NCBI GenBank assembly: GCA_039707465.1
Contig: CM077643.1
Coordinates: forward strand, 325,195,919 to 325,259,918
Length of the DNA stretch: 64,000 bases
Source of the DNA: Rhabdophis nuchalis
Taxonomy: Eukaryota; Chordata; Lepidosauria; Squamata; Natricidae
Direction: 5' to 3'
Shown here: piece after piece, positions 1-12,235 of the stretch
How positions within the stretch are numbered: the first letter of the stretch is position 1
Layout of the letters: each line of letters begins with the position of its first letter
Program-made: the position numbers and the translations under genes
The notes under the pieces: generated by a model
Told to the model about the DNA's origin: nothing
The model's database searches: none
The model's input: only the letters and a program-made list of their open reading frames with translations

Positions 1-1510
1 AGTTTTGTAACTGAACCTGTAGTTTCTCACTTCTAAATTCGGTGGTGTTGGGCATGTATGATGGAATGTAGTAGTTTGGCTTCCCAGGAAGAAGGAGGAG
101 ATTCCAGGGAAAGAAGCGATTAAATTTGGATAGTTTGTGTGAGAGAAAAAGGGTGAAGACAATCCCTCCATAATGATTTTCAGAATATATGCTTGATGTA
201 GACAGTAGATGTTTCAGTTTGGCAAGATTCTGTCTATAGGTATGGAACAATAAAGAAATTTACTTGGGAGAATCAACATTTTGGCCTATTTTTTATGGTT
301 TTGGGACCCTGATGTCAAACTGTTGGTCTTTCAAGAACTTGAAGATATGTTTTCCTCCCCACAGACCAGTGTCCCACCAGACAATGTGGATAGGGTAGTA
401 AAAAAGAGAGCATTATATGTACTAATCTTATTCTGCCAGAAAAAATGTTTAAGGGGAATTCAATTATTTTAATTGATTTTTCTTTGTTTTTGTCCTTTTA
501 TTCATCACATTAAATTACATTAGGTGATTTATATTAATTAAGACAGGCAGCCATAAAAATCTGTTTAATGACTAACATAAATAAATACAGGATCTCTTTT
601 GGAAGCTTGGCAAACTTAATTGTTATGCAATTCATTCTAGGAATAATTCTTCTCATTATATAAGGCTAATGAAAATTATGCCCACTTATAAAAATCCATT
701 TAGTGTTATGATTCAACGGAACTTTGACTTCCAAATTCCAAGACTATATAAAATGGCAGCCCACTGATTCAAAGTTTGATGTGAGTGCACTAAAACATAA
801 TTGTTCTCTCCAGGAACTCTCCCTCAGTTACTCATTCAACCCATTAACATAGATACGTAGGAAAGAAACACAATCTATTTCTCTCAATTCTATCATTCTC
901 TCAAATCTAAGCATGTACATAATATTATGAAAGGAATGACAAGTTAATAGTCATTTAGGTGAGATGAGTAGTTAAGAAATTGGATGGATGGATGGATGGA
1001 AAAATTAACATTGAAAGCTAAAGCTCAGAAAGCTGTTAATATAAACAAAATGGACTGATTTAAATATGTTGAAATAAAAAAGAAAAATATTAATACATAG
1101 GTGCTCAGCAAAATTGTAAAATACTACCAGGTAACAAGGAAAAAGCAAAACTACTTTGCTTCATCTTCCCCAACAAGAGCCTTGTGCTAGCAACTGTGAA
1201 TAGCAGGTTGAAGGGGTACCATTGCAGCTTGAAAGTGATCAAAACATGGTAAATTGGCTTTTGCAAAGCGGCGCTACTTCATTTCACAGAGTTACTGCAA
1301 GCCTAATCATAGAAGCTATTCAATTCAAGGTAGCAAAATGGAAAGCATTCTACTTCAGTGCCACTAATAAAAGCATCAAGACAGGCCACTTTATTTCAAC
1401 CAGGCATTTTGCTTCATGGAGAACAGCTGAAATACCAGTCGCATGAAAGAGGTCAAAGGGCAACCTCTATCTTTAATCAGGGGAGAAAGAAGAATAGGAC
1501 TAAAATCTAG

Positions 1511-1511
<1 letters not shown>

Positions 1512-1608
<97 letters not shown>

Positions 1609-1650
1609 TGTTATATATATATATATATAACAGTATATATATATATATAC
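1512..1650. repeat. (TA)n microsatellite with internal palindrome
   Basis: About 95 bases of pure TA alternation (1512-1607) are followed by CTGTT, more AT, AACAG, more TA and again CTGTT (about 1608-1654). The CTGTT(AT)nAACAG block is self-complementary, so this tract can extrude a cruciform as well as slip. It lies in a SIPA1L2 intron. Another short TA run sits at about 1777-1795. Confidence 0.95.
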
Positions 1651-2060
1651 TGTTGCCAAATTAGTTAATTCTGTTGATGAGCACTGCTGGAACGTAGTTC
1701 TGAAACCATCTAATGGCAGGGCTCTTTTAATTAATTTGCTAATCTAATGGCTACAGTCTTACTTTGCAACATTCAAATATATATATATATATATATGAAG
1801 AGGTTCTGGGATTTTTAATTGATCAGAAATTAAATATGATACACCAGCATAAAATTGCCAGAATATTTAGGTATATTTTTTTTCTAAATTGGTTAAACTA
1901 CTTTAATTATTTTGCCAAGGGTTCTGACACCACAATTAAGAAGGAACTAAGCATGCTTAGCCCTAAAAAGACTAAGTGGGGAGTTTTCAGTAACTTATTT
2001 AAAAAAGAACATAAAACCCAAGCCCTAACACCTTGAAAGTGAAAGATGCTAAAGACAAAC

Positions 2061-2066
2061 ACTCAC
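2061..2066 (-). promoter_or_regulatory. SIPA1L2: Splice donor after SIPA1L2 first coding exon
   Basis: On the minus strand the sequence reads AAAAG/GTGAGT, a near-perfect U1 site. Cutting here leaves 485 codons plus one base, and the residues just before it (YYRKFFYGK) match the point where known SIPA1L2 proteins continue with E-H. Reading on past the site gives unrelated residues, so coding ends here. Confidence 0.93.
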
Positions 2067-3522
2067 CTTTTCCATAGAAGAACTTCCTGTAATAATAGGC
2101 ACCAAGATCAATGTGTTCTATGACGTAACGCTTTACTTTCTCTCTGTGGATTGGTTGATTTTCCCTTGGTACTTCTAAGACAGAAACACCTGCATTGGTG
2201 CAATGTGAACTTAGGGAAGATTCAAAAGAGCAATTATCTCCTGAAGAAAAAGATGTCGAATTTGCTCTAGAGAGTGCGATCCTCCTATCTCCTTCCCCAC
2301 CAGTTTCATTCCTGAAATAAGGACAATTCAGTACTAAGTCATTACTCTTCCCATCACCTTCATCAGCATCCAAATTTTCCTTTGAATTCAGATCCTCTTT
2401 ACTTCCCAAAGGAGATTCACAGCCCCCAATCTGGCTTGCTGCCATTGACGTTTGTGATGCAGCTGACGCCCCGGTGGTTATATTCTTTCTTTTGCCCACA
2501 TTAATTTTAGTAGCCATTGCTTCATTTATGTTAAAAAGAATACTCTGAACATCGTAGTGGGCAAAGCACTTCTGACAATTCCAAGGATGGACATTCTTCT
2601 CAAGTCTACTCTCCTCTAATTCAGCCGCGAATTTTAGTGCTTCGTGTTCGCTTTTAGCAGTTCTGAGTTTTTTAAAAAGAGATGTTTCTACTGACTCTGA
2701 TTTTAATCTCCATTTGAAAGATTTTTCCTGATCTCTACCAATAAGCAAGGTGCTATCCATATAGTCCAGTCCAGAAATTCTGACAAACTCTCCCCTTGAA
2801 ATCTGGGTTGCCGCATGGAGACTTGGAGAAATTGTGGAGTCACAATGGAAAAATTCAGGAAGTCCAAACGGTGCATGTATTTTATGCTCAACATTCTCTA
2901 CTGTATAGCCACGAAGCATTGCAAAAAAGTTCTCTCCACACAAGCCTTGTCTGTCAATAGATGACGTACTTCCATATTCCCGATGAAGAGCTGCTCCTGT
3001 ATTTGGATTCACAGCATTCTGGTCCAGAACATCCTCAGTGTCAATGTCACTGATTGTAACATCACTATTACTTCTTTGCCTAATAGGGTGAAGTCCCCTA
3101 TGTGGAGAATGGATAAAAATGTCTCCTAGTCCATACTTGGCTCCTGCAAATTCCAAATCAAGCTGTTCCTTTTGCTGTCCTTCATTCGGATCCCCATTTA
3201 CTAATCCACCACTCTCACTTTGAGGCCTGTCTTCCCAGGTAGCATTGGGTAGTTCCTTGACACACTCTTTCTTAGGTGGCCATTCAGATACTCTGGCTCG
3301 GACTCCCATTTTAGGTACAGCAGGAGTACCATTGGTTGAGTTACTATTTTCACTTTTGTTGCTGGTATTTAGAGATATAGGAGGACCCATATTACCATTC
3401 AAAGCCTTAAATTTCCTGGCAAAGTAATCATCCGATTGCATTATTCTTACAGATTCCCTGTATTTTGAGGAACCTCTGCTAGGCCTGTGCTTTTCTTCTT
3501 GTGAAGATTTCTTATCACTCAT
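2067..3522 (-). CDS. SIPA1L2: SIPA1L2 first coding exon (N-terminal 485 residues, partial gene)
   Basis: SIPA1-like 2 is a Rap GTPase-activating protein of neurons and synapses; family members carry a central RapGAP domain, a PDZ domain and a C-terminal coiled coil. This exon encodes only the N-terminal region before the RapGAP domain. It starts at ATG 3522-3520 (MSDKKSSQEEKH...), closely resembling the known SIPA1L2 start and unlike SIPA1L1, which begins differently. Conserved family blocks are visible: GVRARVSEWPP (residues 73-83), IRQRSNSD (147-154, a basophilic-kinase or 14-3-3-like serine cluster), LHREYGSTSSIDRQG (179-193), WNCQKCFAHYDVQS (314-327), CPYFRNETGGEGDRR (400-414), and GAYYYRKFFYGK at the 3' end. 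The reading frame is open throughout. It ends GGA AAA G and is followed by donor GTGAGT (phase 1). An in-frame extension to 3558 starts with TTG and is probably untranslated. Family assignment is strong; function is taken from the family. Confidence 0.96.
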
Positions 3523-3574
3523 ATCCAAAGAAAATGGAATATTATGTTTTATCTTCAAGACCAGTGGTGTTGCT
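3523..3574 (-). promoter_or_regulatory. SIPA1L2: SIPA1L2 exon 2 5' UTR stub and probable splice acceptor
   Basis: Fifty bases precede the ATG in the exon if the acceptor is the minus-strand TGTTACAG/CAAC, with AG at 3574-3573. The polypyrimidine tract is weak (AT-rich with scattered T), so the site is a best guess. Another minus-strand AG nearby could serve instead. The choice matters because joining exon 1 to base 3572 closes a short upstream ORF. Confidence 0.5.
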
Positions 3575-3915
3575 GTAACATTTCCATTATAAATAAATTA
3601 AAAATATATCTAAAATTTGATCCTGTTGTTGTTTCAGGTGATAGTCTTGTATAATTCATTTCTCATTCTTCATATATTTTGATCAAGAATGAATCTGGAG
3701 TTGATTCGCTCCATGTACCTGTCCGCATTAAAAAAGAAAGAAAATAAATTAAAATATATTTTGAAATGAATGTGAAAACATGTTTACAAATATACCACCT
3801 AAAAATGTAAATAAATAAATGTAAATAACTGTAAATAATTAAATTAGATTCAGCCTGTTCTATTATTGCTAGTCATAAAACTAGTGAGGCAGTTTTGAAT
3901 ATCCAACTATCCCCT

Positions 3916-3989
3916 AATCTCTGTAGAGGCTCCTCTCCTATGATACAACTATTGTAAAGTTGTAAACACATGGCTTCTCTACAGAGATT
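3916..3989. repeat. Short perfect inverted repeat (13-bp arms)
   Basis: AATCTCTGTAGAG at 3916-3928 is repeated in reverse complement at 3977-3989 around a 48-bp loop. It could be a decayed MITE or a chance hairpin. No target duplication was found. Confidence 0.6.
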
Positions 3990-5090
3990 GATTCTAGAGC
4001 CTTCAATATTAGATTTAATATTTAATAACGTAAAATGAATATTTAATATTTACAGTTTGTTATATTCACATTGTTTATAATATACTATATAATTATTGTA
4101 ATTTATCTTGATTGCAAATTACCTAGAGTTAAAGCTAGAACAACTAAAGTAAAATAATTTTGCCACAGACTCCCCAGGGAATGAATGTTGGCAATCTGTT
4201 CCTACCAATCTTCACTGCAATGTTAAATTATTGGTTAGCACTTGCTTTTCTGATCTCAAGAACCTCCACCTTTTAAAAGATCCATTACAGAAACTTGAAT
4301 ACAGATTACTGTCATGCTTACATTTCTAAAAATATCTCAGACCAAGCAATATTACATTTCCAACTTGAATCAAATTATGTATTAATGAATGATAGCAGAT
4401 TTATTTGCATTTTTTAAAAAAATGTATGTTATGTAACTTAAGGGGAGACACATACAAAGTAGAAATGTGCAAACCAGCCAAATCTGATTATAATATTTTA
4501 TACCGGTGTGAAATCTAATTTAATTTGAATGTTTGAACTGAAGAATCACTTCTGAATCAATTTTGATTAAAATATTTTCTGCACATTTATGGAAACCATA
4601 TAAATCACCAGAGGGATCTGATCTGAGAATTGGAATAACTTGCTAATTTTATGCAAAAAGTGATTCCACTGATAGATTTGATTAAATTACCAAGTAACAG
4701 ACTGTCAAAACTGAAGGTCCTAATCCATATAAAGGTTCTGACATTTGCAAACATAAATAGTTAAGAAATGGTCCATATTTTCTTTTAAAGGATATAAAAT
4801 CCATGGGCCAAAATAATGCTCTATTAATATTTAGTAAAGCAGACAGGATTTTAACTAATACTCATGCCCACAATAGGAAATGTTAACAGTATATTAAATA
4901 TACAAAACTGATCTTTAAACATAAATGAGCAGTATCAGACATATAACTTTATTTTGCAGAAATGATACAATCCAATGAGTGTTCAGTCATCAGAATCTGA
5001 CAGACCATGATTTAATCAGATCTTAAACAAGACATGAACTCTCCTTCTGTTCTGACCTAGGCTTCCCCAAAAAGTACGAAGCAGATTCCT
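3990..5090. other. Intron sequence with no recognised feature
   Basis: AT-rich intron DNA. I see no gene, LINE protein, SINE head or terminal inverted repeat here. Confidence 0.6.
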
Positions 5091-5119
5091 GGTCCTGACA
5101 AAACTCCTTTGTCAGGACC
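5091..5119. repeat. Perfect 12-bp hairpin at LINE 5' junction
   Basis: GGTCCTGACAAA (5091-5102) and TTTGTCAGGACC (5108-5119) are exact reverse complements around a 5-base loop. It lies at the 5' edge of the L2-like copy and may mark an inverted-fragment junction or belong to an adjacent repeat. Confidence 0.8.
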
Positions 5120-5785
5120 ACTCAAGCTCTCGTGACGTCCCGACTCGACTACTGTAATGCTCTCTACATGGGGCTTCCCTTGAGGTGCAATCGAAAGCTA
5201 CAGTTAGTCCAGAATGCAGCCGCGCGGGTGATTATGGGAGCCTCTAGATGCTCCCATATAACACCGATCCTGCGCGAGCTGCACTGGTTTCCTGTGGCCT
5301 TTCGGGTGCGCTTCAAGGTTCTGACGACCATCTTTAAAGCGCTCCATGGCTCGGGGCCTAGTTATATGCGAGACCGCCTCCTGCCCCATACATCCCTTTG
5401 GCCGATCCACTCCCACAGAGAGGGCCTTCTCAGGGTGCCGTTGGCCGGGCAATGCCATCTGGCGACACCCAGGGGAAGGGCCTTCTCTGTGGCGGGCCCT
5501 GCCCTTTGGAACGACCTACCCCCTGAATTGCGTACCATCTCGGACCTCCGCCTCTTCTGCCAGTGTCTAAAGACACATCTTTTTCAACAAGCCGGCCTAG
5601 CCTAACCTCTCGTTGGGACTATTTTAAATTGGGTATTTTAATTTGGATTTTAGCATAGGATTATAATTTAATATGTTTTTAAATTCTGTATTTATTGTTT
5701 TGTATGTTTTTTAAATTCCTGTGCGCCGCCCTGGGTCCTTTGTGGAGAAGGGCGGGATATAAATGTGATTAAAATAAAATAAATA
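5108..5785 (+). mobile_element. L2-like LINE, 3' end with ORF2 C-terminus
   Basis: An open frame from about 5111 to 5605 encodes the reverse transcriptase C-terminus typical of L2/CR1-superfamily LINEs. Visible motifs are [38 protein letters not shown] and [13 protein letters not shown], ending LKTHLF. It is followed by about 170 bases of 3' UTR ending in the squamate LINE tail GCGCCGCCCTGGGTCC...GGGCGGGATATAAAT and an AAATAAATAAA run. The copy is heavily 5' truncated; the surviving frame is intact, suggesting modest age. It cannot move by itself. Confidence 0.9.
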
Positions 5786-6420
5786 AAGCAAATGTGAATT
5801 CTTCTCATTCACATTCAGCAAAGGCCTGGTAAACAGTCTTTTAAAGGTGACCACAGACCTTATCTAGCTTGGAAAGCTGCCATGTAAATATTTTCCAAAT
5901 ACAGTCCTGTGCAAGGAAAGGCTTGGCACAGAGTCTCTGAGATTCACAGATAGATCTTCATTCTCCTGAAATGAACTAACGAAAGAACAAATTGTTTCCT
6001 GAAAAAGCCCACTCCCCTTTCGCTCGTTTATTTCCTATGGGAGGGGCCATTCACTGTCCACCTGCAGCTTTACTCCCAAGTTGATCCTAATTTCTTAGCT
6101 GTTCTTTTCTTCTGGGAATAGGGTCCAGCTGTTCCTCTGCCTCACTGCTGTCCCACTCCGAAAGCAGATGAGAACTACCAGACGGTCTTGGCCCCACCTC
6201 TGCCTCCAATGCAGATCCCTCATCCAACCCTTCCCCAGCCTTCAGGACTGGCCCATGTTCCTCCTCAACCTCCTCACTGTCTGACTCATTGCAGGCCATG
6301 CCACCTTCCCCCCATAGCTCATGCTGTTTTAGTAGTCCATGAACTCTGAGAAAGTAGATAGAGCGCTGTCCCAACTGTTCCCTGCACATGGACTTGATCC
6401 ATCATCTTCTCTGCTCATTA
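5786..6420 (-). mobile_element. Unclassified repeat with acidic ORF (possible retroelement fragment)
   Basis: A 100-codon minus-strand frame (6389-6087) encodes a low-complexity acidic peptide (MACNESDSEEVEEEHGP, then GLDEGSALEAEVGPRP, ending RRKEQLRN stop). It matches no enzyme family I know. A comparable acidic stretch occurs at about 44755-44830 on the plus strand, so both may be pieces of one interspersed repeat family, perhaps an LTR-type element. No terminal repeats or target duplication were identified. Confidence 0.35.
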
Positions 6421-8127
6421 AGATATCTGATAGAGAACATGGCAGATTGAACCCTGGAGCTGACCTTTCTTTAGGAGGTAGTGATCAGGAGTGACAGCAG
6501 TCTTTGAAAGAGACTATGAGTGCTCTTTTTTCAAGCGGCTGCCTTTGATCCATCTGCTTTTGCCAGCTATTATCCTGTCTATAGTCTTACCTTCTTGAAA
6601 TTTACTAAGACTCCGATTAGTATTCAGCTACCATGCATAGACTAAACTCTTTCAGACTGGATTCAAACTTGGAAATGACTCTGATCATTCTTGTGGAAGA
6701 TCCGTGTTGAAACCTGGATGGCGATAGTGATCCCTCCTGGTTCTCTTAGATCTCTCAACAATTGTTAATATATTTGACCATTCTGATCTCTTGGACCATT
6801 TAGACTGGAGAATGGAAACACTGCTCAGTGGATGGTTCTGCTTCTCCTCCAGTGAGCAATTTCAGGCACAGAAGGGAGAAAGATCAGCTAAGCAGTTGCT
6901 CTTTTGTGGACGGCTCATGCTATTTTGTTAACTGGAAGGAAAGGTCTTCCTTTAGTTTGGGGCATGGCACTATTAATACACTGGTAACACCAACTGTACA
7001 TGGTTACTATGAGCTACACTGGAAAAAAACTGAAAATCTTGGCCCAGTGTCTGGAAGTTGTCATGTCTGGATAGGATAAAATAGGTTGAAATTGAATAGA
7101 AAGACAGTGTCACTATTTGTTCATTAGGATTATCTGGCATTTCCAGTGTTGTCTCTTAATGGGATGGTATTGATTTTGAGATGCCAGATCTGTAACATCC
7201 TGGAGTCATGGCTACTCCTAGATAGTGGGAAGAGATACTGAGATGCAATATACTCAGCATACTTCCCCCATTAATATAACTCTTCACCATTCTGTAAATT
7301 ACAGGATTTATTTGTAATTATTTTTATTATTTTTATTTCTTTTCAAACAGTTTCCACATTTACTTTGTCCATTTTCCAGTCATTCTGTTAGAAGAATATA
7401 TCCTTTATCTGCCTCATCTGTAACTTATGCCTCCCTACCTATAGACTTTCTATGTTTTTCCCCTTTCTTTCCTTTTCTTCCATGTCCTTTTCCTCCAAAA
7501 TCCTCCTGATGCTAGTATAAAATAGTCTGTCCTACATTAAACACTCATTACTCTTGTATCCCTCACCCATGTTCTCAATCTTTCATGCATAAATCAACCA
7601 TGCATCTAGATTTATATTCATTATTTCGCTATATGTATCTACATGATAGACTTATTCAAAACCTGCATAAAGTTTCTGTCTAGACCTTTCATATGACCCA
7701 GTCATTTGTTTGTTTTTTCATTGCATTCATTTATGCCCTTAACTGAATATTTTTATCCTTCATATTTATTCAGTAGGTTCCCAAAACACATATCTGATTT
7801 TTCCATTATCACCACTCACTAGAGCATAACATGCAACCATTACTAACTGGGCATAGCAATAAAGCTCTCTTTAGGAATACAAACATGTTCTCATGAGTCA
7901 AAGAGTCAAGTTTCAAAATATACATAGCTTTTATTGCAGATGCAAACATTTCTGTTAAAATGAAAATCAGCTACTAGCATTCATAATGGCTATGAATCCA
8001 GCCATATTTATGTGTCAGTTCTTTTTCCTGACCTGACTTTTTGCCACCCGTTTCTTAACTTTGAATGTTGAGGAATATCTGCACAGTATTTGCATAATGG
8101 CTTTGTCTGGCCTTAGATTCTATATAC
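6421..8127. other. No recognised feature
   Basis: Intron sequence of SIPA1L2 with short frames that look non-coding and pyrimidine-rich stretches around 7400-7500. I see no gene or classified repeat. Confidence 0.5.
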
Positions 8128-8438
8128 CTGTGATGGTGAACCTATGGTACGCGGGCCAGAGGTGGCACGTAAATCCCTCTCTGTGGGCACACACGCCATC
8201 GCCAGCTGCTCTTCTAGATTCTGGCACGCATGCACCTGGCCAGTGCAAGAGAGCAGCTGGCTGAGGCACATGCGTGCCGAACCAGCTGGTCAGCACACAT
8301 GCACGTGATGGAAACCAGAAGAGCAGCTGGTCATCATGCGCATGCACACCGGCCAACTACTCTCTTTTGGATTCTGGTGGTCTGACACATGCGCGCTCCA
8401 GTTTCGGCACTCGGTGCCTAAAAGATTAACCATCACTG
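8128..8438. mobile_element. hAT-type non-autonomous element (CAGTGATGG family)
   Basis: The ends read CTGTGATGGTGAACC on the left and GATTAACCATCACTG on the right, a degraded terminal inverted repeat of the CAGTGATGG...CCATCACTG type. The right flank is TTCTATAC; the left flank reads TTCTATATAC, the same octamer with a TA insertion, so an 8-bp target duplication is likely. The 311-bp interior is rich in CACGCATGC and AGCAGCTGG motifs and has no transposase. Confidence 0.8.
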
Positions 8439-8689
8439 TTCTATACCTTTAGGCTTCTCTCTGTGAAATATTGGAAGTATAGAATCCTCACAGGCCTTGA
8501 TAAACTGTTGTAATGAAATAATTAGAAAAGTTGTTCAAGAAGAAATCCCACATATGCAGAGTATAAGAGACAAACTGTATATAGGATAATCAAAGTTTAA
8601 TTTCTACATCTCTTCTGTGTCGCATCTGAAAGCTTCCTACTACATGTCTACGCATGTCTATGCAATGGATCAGACTGGTTTCTGTACCT

Positions 8690-9032
8690 CGGTTTCTAGT
8701 GCTACGAATCTAGTCCTGTGGAACGACCTATCCCCTGAACTCCGTACCATTACTGACCTCCGCCTCTTCCGCCAGTGTTTAAAAACACATTTGCTTCATC
8801 AAGCCGGCCTTGCATAGCCTCCGTTGTTGACTAGTTTAGATAGTTTTAAAATGGGGGGTTTTAATTGGTTTTAGCACAGGATTTCATATTTAATAGGCTT
8901 TTAAAATTTTATATTTTTGTATTGTTTTGTATATTTTTAATTTTCCTGTGCGCCGTCCTGGGTCCTTTTGGAGAAGGGCGGGATATAAATCGAATAAATA
9001 AATAAATAATAATAATAAATAAATAATAGTCC
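8690..9032 (+). mobile_element. L2-like LINE 3' end
   Basis: This copy repeats the last part of the element at 5.1-5.8 kb. A frame encodes WNDLSPELRTITDLRLFRQCLKTH, followed by the same 3' UTR, the GTGCGCCGTCCTGGGTCC tail and an AATAAATAAATAATAATAA run. It is truncated just before the conserved [11 protein letters not shown] motif. Confidence 0.88.
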
Positions 9033-9364
9033 TTGAAGCAACCTGGGTTAGACCAATCCATATTTTCTAACATAAGCCAACTCTTTCATTCATAATGAAG
9101 CCTGTACCTTCATCTATCAGCATACCAGCTCCATTTTGCAAGATCTGACCACTTTATTCAGATCTACTACATCTTTTCCTTTTCTCTTAGTTTCACAGAC
9201 ACAACTTATTTTTCTCTTCCATTTCATTTGCTAATCCATACCCTTTATCATAGTCTCCTCATGTGTTACAAATTAAAATATTTCATATAGTAATTAGTAC
9301 CAGATAAGTCCCTATAAATTGTCTCAAATTATATTGGGTAGTAGTCAATCAAGACTTTCATATA

Positions 9365-9594
9365 CAGTAATCCCTCGTTTTTCGCGGCTAATCGGGACTG
9401 GACCCTTCTGCGGAAACTGAAAAACCGCGAAGTAGGATTCTGTATATCTATACCGGAAACTTGAGTTGGTGGACATCGTTTAAAGCAAGCACTAGGGGGC
9501 GCTTGCCTCCTACCGATGCATTTTTTTGCTATTGAAAAACCCGCGAAGCACTGAAGCCGTGGAAAATGAAGCCGCGGAAAACGAGGGATTACTG
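9365..9594. mobile_element. pogo/Tigger-like MITE
   Basis: The terminal inverted repeats begin CAGTAATCCCTCGTTTT on both ends (right end AAACGAGGGATTACTG) and continue imperfectly through CGCGGCT. TA dinucleotides flank both sides (9363-9364 and 9595-9596), as expected for Tc1/mariner and pogo targets. The 230-bp body has no transposase. CpG motifs in the ends are still largely intact. Confidence 0.85.
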
Positions 9595-9599
9595 TAATA

Positions 9600-10522
9600 G
9601 TCATATAATAAGGTAGAGCAAATTGTCATTCTTATTTGTACCTATAGCATGTGCACAACCAAAGCACACCAAATATTACCCAAATAATAGTCCTAATATT
9701 CTAACCCAAGCTAAAATCTATAATCTAGACTTTATCTTGTGTTACTTCTGAAGATTGCTATCCCTTCTTTTTAAGCCCTAAAAGGGTGTCATTTTCTGTA
9801 AGCAAGTATTTCATTCAACCAATGTTCAACTTTAAATCTTCAGTTTTAAAAATGCTTTTCATATTTGGAGATCTCTGGTTGTAGCTAGGATATAGTGGGT
9901 TTTTGGAAAAAGAAAAAAACAGAAGCTGCTGTTACTTTAATCTGAGAACTTTTTCTGTAATTATTTGGAATGTTGACTACTACTTTTGAAGTGCTGTACC
10001 ACTCAGCTAAATAAAATGAAGCTTTTCTGCAAGAACAATGAGCCGTATTGTACCACTGGTTGTTGCTCAAATTAATATTTAATGAGAAGAGAGTGCCTTT
10101 TTATAGAAGAGGGATTGGTTAGGATGACTCCTCAGGAACCTAAATAATTCCCATCTCTAATATGTTTACAATTAAAGCTATCAGAATAGAGATGGTGCCC
10201 AATAACATTGCAGTATTGTGTTTCAAAGAAAGTCCAGATGGCTCAAGAAAGCACAAATAAAGTGAAGAGTAGAGAGGGCAACTGAGGATATACCTAAAAG
10301 ATGCCAAGTCAGATCTAAAAGTAAATCTTTGTGACATTTTTTTTCTGAAGCTAAAAAATAATGGACGCAAAGACATCCATTATAAAGCAGAACACAATTC
10401 ATTGGTTGAAAAAAACACTTTAATAAAAAGCAAATAGAAAGCTGATTTTGAAAGAAGGTATATCTACCAGCAAACCCTCAGCCCAGTAAGGAAAAAATGA
10501 AGATAACATTTGTGAATCATGA
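9600..10522. other. No recognised feature
   Basis: Plain AT-rich intron DNA between two transposon copies; nothing supported. Confidence 0.5.
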
Positions 10523-10530
10523 CTCTATAC

Positions 10531-10890
10531 CCATGATGGCGTGTTGTGACATGCAAAGCCCTCTCTGCAGGCATGCAAGCCGACGCCTCAGCTCAGGTCC
10601 ACTGCGCATGCACATGCACCTCCCACCGGTCAGCTGATTTTGGGGTCTCTGCCAGACATGGGCGGTGAGGAGGGGGGTCGAGCGCATGTGTGGAGGGAGT
10701 GCAGGGGGGATGGCGCCCTCCCACCACAGCCTGTTTTTGGCCCCAAGAGGCTGCAGGGAGGCCTGATAGGCCCAAAATGGGGGGGGGGGGTCGCATGAGC
10801 ATGCACAGGGCGGAAGAGCACTGGGAGGGGGGAGTCATGGACGCATTGCATTATGAGTGTGGGCACGCAATGACAAAAAGGTCATATACT
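10531..10890. mobile_element. hAT-type non-autonomous element, degraded
   Basis: The left end CCATGATGGCG and the right region GACAAAAAGGT resemble the CAGTGATGGCGAACC...AAAAAGGTTCGCCATC family. The interior shares the CCCTCTCTGCAGGCATGC and GCGCATGCACATGC motifs seen in the 8.1-kb copy. A poly-G tract lies at about 10779-10789. A clean target duplication was not found. Confidence 0.6.
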
Positions 10891-12063
10891 ATGCACATGA
10901 ACACTGTACCAAGCTACATATCAGAAAGTCGAAGGAGTAAATACAGAGGAAGAAATTTTCCAGATTAAAAGGAACTTTTAGCCCTCTCCATACTTCAATC
11001 ATTACACTGCCAACAGCAAAGCAAATAAATAAATAACGTCTATGTATAAAATCAATGTATATAGAATTGCAGTTCTAGAAGGTGGCCCCTTTCCCATCTA
11101 GTATTAACTGAGCCATTTATACTGCTCTAAAAAGAGTGACTGCACTCTTGAGAATTAGTTCTATTCTTAAAGGTGCTATAAGCGAGTTTTAGGCCAAAGC
11201 TGTCAGAACAATTTACAATTTAAAGAAAAAATATATAGAATTCAGACACAGTACCACCGAATAAAACCAAAGAAAAACGGTTGCAGTACTAAAGACACCA
11301 GTGCATTTTCAAACTTAACATTTTAAAAAGCCTTGGTTGAAGTCTTGTAAAATACTTTACATGGTAACAAAGAGAACTGACAAATTTATTTTTCTCTCTA
11401 GAGGTAATTCAATAACCAGGTGCTACCATGGAAAGGCTGTTTTGCTAGTAGCTACTACTTACCTAATATCAGCAGAGACACCTGGAGATAAAGCAGATAA
11501 CGCTGAGGTAAATATGGACAAGATGCTTAGCTAGATAGCTTGACTCATTTAGTATTTTAAAACTTTTTTTTAAAACTACCAAACAGAATAAGATTAGTAA
11601 ATCTCTCTAACCTAATATAAAGCAATCTTAGGCAGCAAGGTCAAACATGTTCAAGGGCTTTATGGCTAGACAACATTGGTGAGGACTAGAAGAAATTTTC
11701 AAGCTACTGTATTCAGCTTAGAAACATTATGGCCAATGGTAATAGCAGCACTGACCCAAAGTGGTCAAGTCAATCTATTATTTCAAATAGTATGAGCTTT
11801 GGCAAAGCAAATCAAGACAAGAGGTGTTATCAGATGTCTTTCAGCCAAAGCATATCATACCCATACTGGCCGGCAAAGAATTTCTATAGTCAAATCAAGC
11901 TTGTTATTTATTACATAAAAATGTGATGCTGAATTAGGCCCTGCCTGCCCACTTTGCCTAATAATTGAAGGAATATCTTATCCCATATACATTAGGCCAG
12001 GAGTTGAATTATTTGAATAAAGGTCTTCTGCATATGCCCTTAATTGGAAGAAGACCATGGAGG
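10890..12063. other. No recognised feature
   Basis: AT-rich intron DNA; short frames here show no family resemblance. Confidence 0.5.
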
Positions 12064-12235
12064 ATCTATTACAGTGATGGCTAACCTTTTTGTAAAGGTG
12101 TGCGTGTGTGTTATCGCGCATGCGTGCATACCCACCAGGGGTGGGTTTCTCAGGGTTCGGGTGGGATCGCGCGAACCCTTTCGTGAAAATTCCCGATCCC
12201 AAGCGATCCGCTTGGACCGGTGGACCCGGAAGTAA

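Larger units (their letters stand above)
1..2066 (-). other. SIPA1L2: SIPA1L2 intron 2 (partial), AT-rich
   Basis: This is intron sequence on the low-coordinate side of the first coding exon of the minus-strand SIPA1L2 gene. It begins at the donor GTGAGT (minus strand, 2066-2061) and runs off the left edge of the window. I see no exon, LINE protein or SINE head in it. It holds a short GGAT repeat near 982-1000 and long TA repeats at 1512-1648 and about 1777-1795. The next SIPA1L2 exon, which would start the run towards the RapGAP domain, is not in the window. Confidence 0.8.

Noticed and set aside
1999..2066. Continuation of the SIPA1L2 frame past 2067
   Set aside because: It follows a strong splice donor, and the residues stop resembling the family right there.
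3523..3558. In-frame N-terminal extension of SIPA1L2 to 3558
   Set aside because: It starts with TTG, not ATG, and known SIPA1L2 proteins begin at the MSD methionine (3522).
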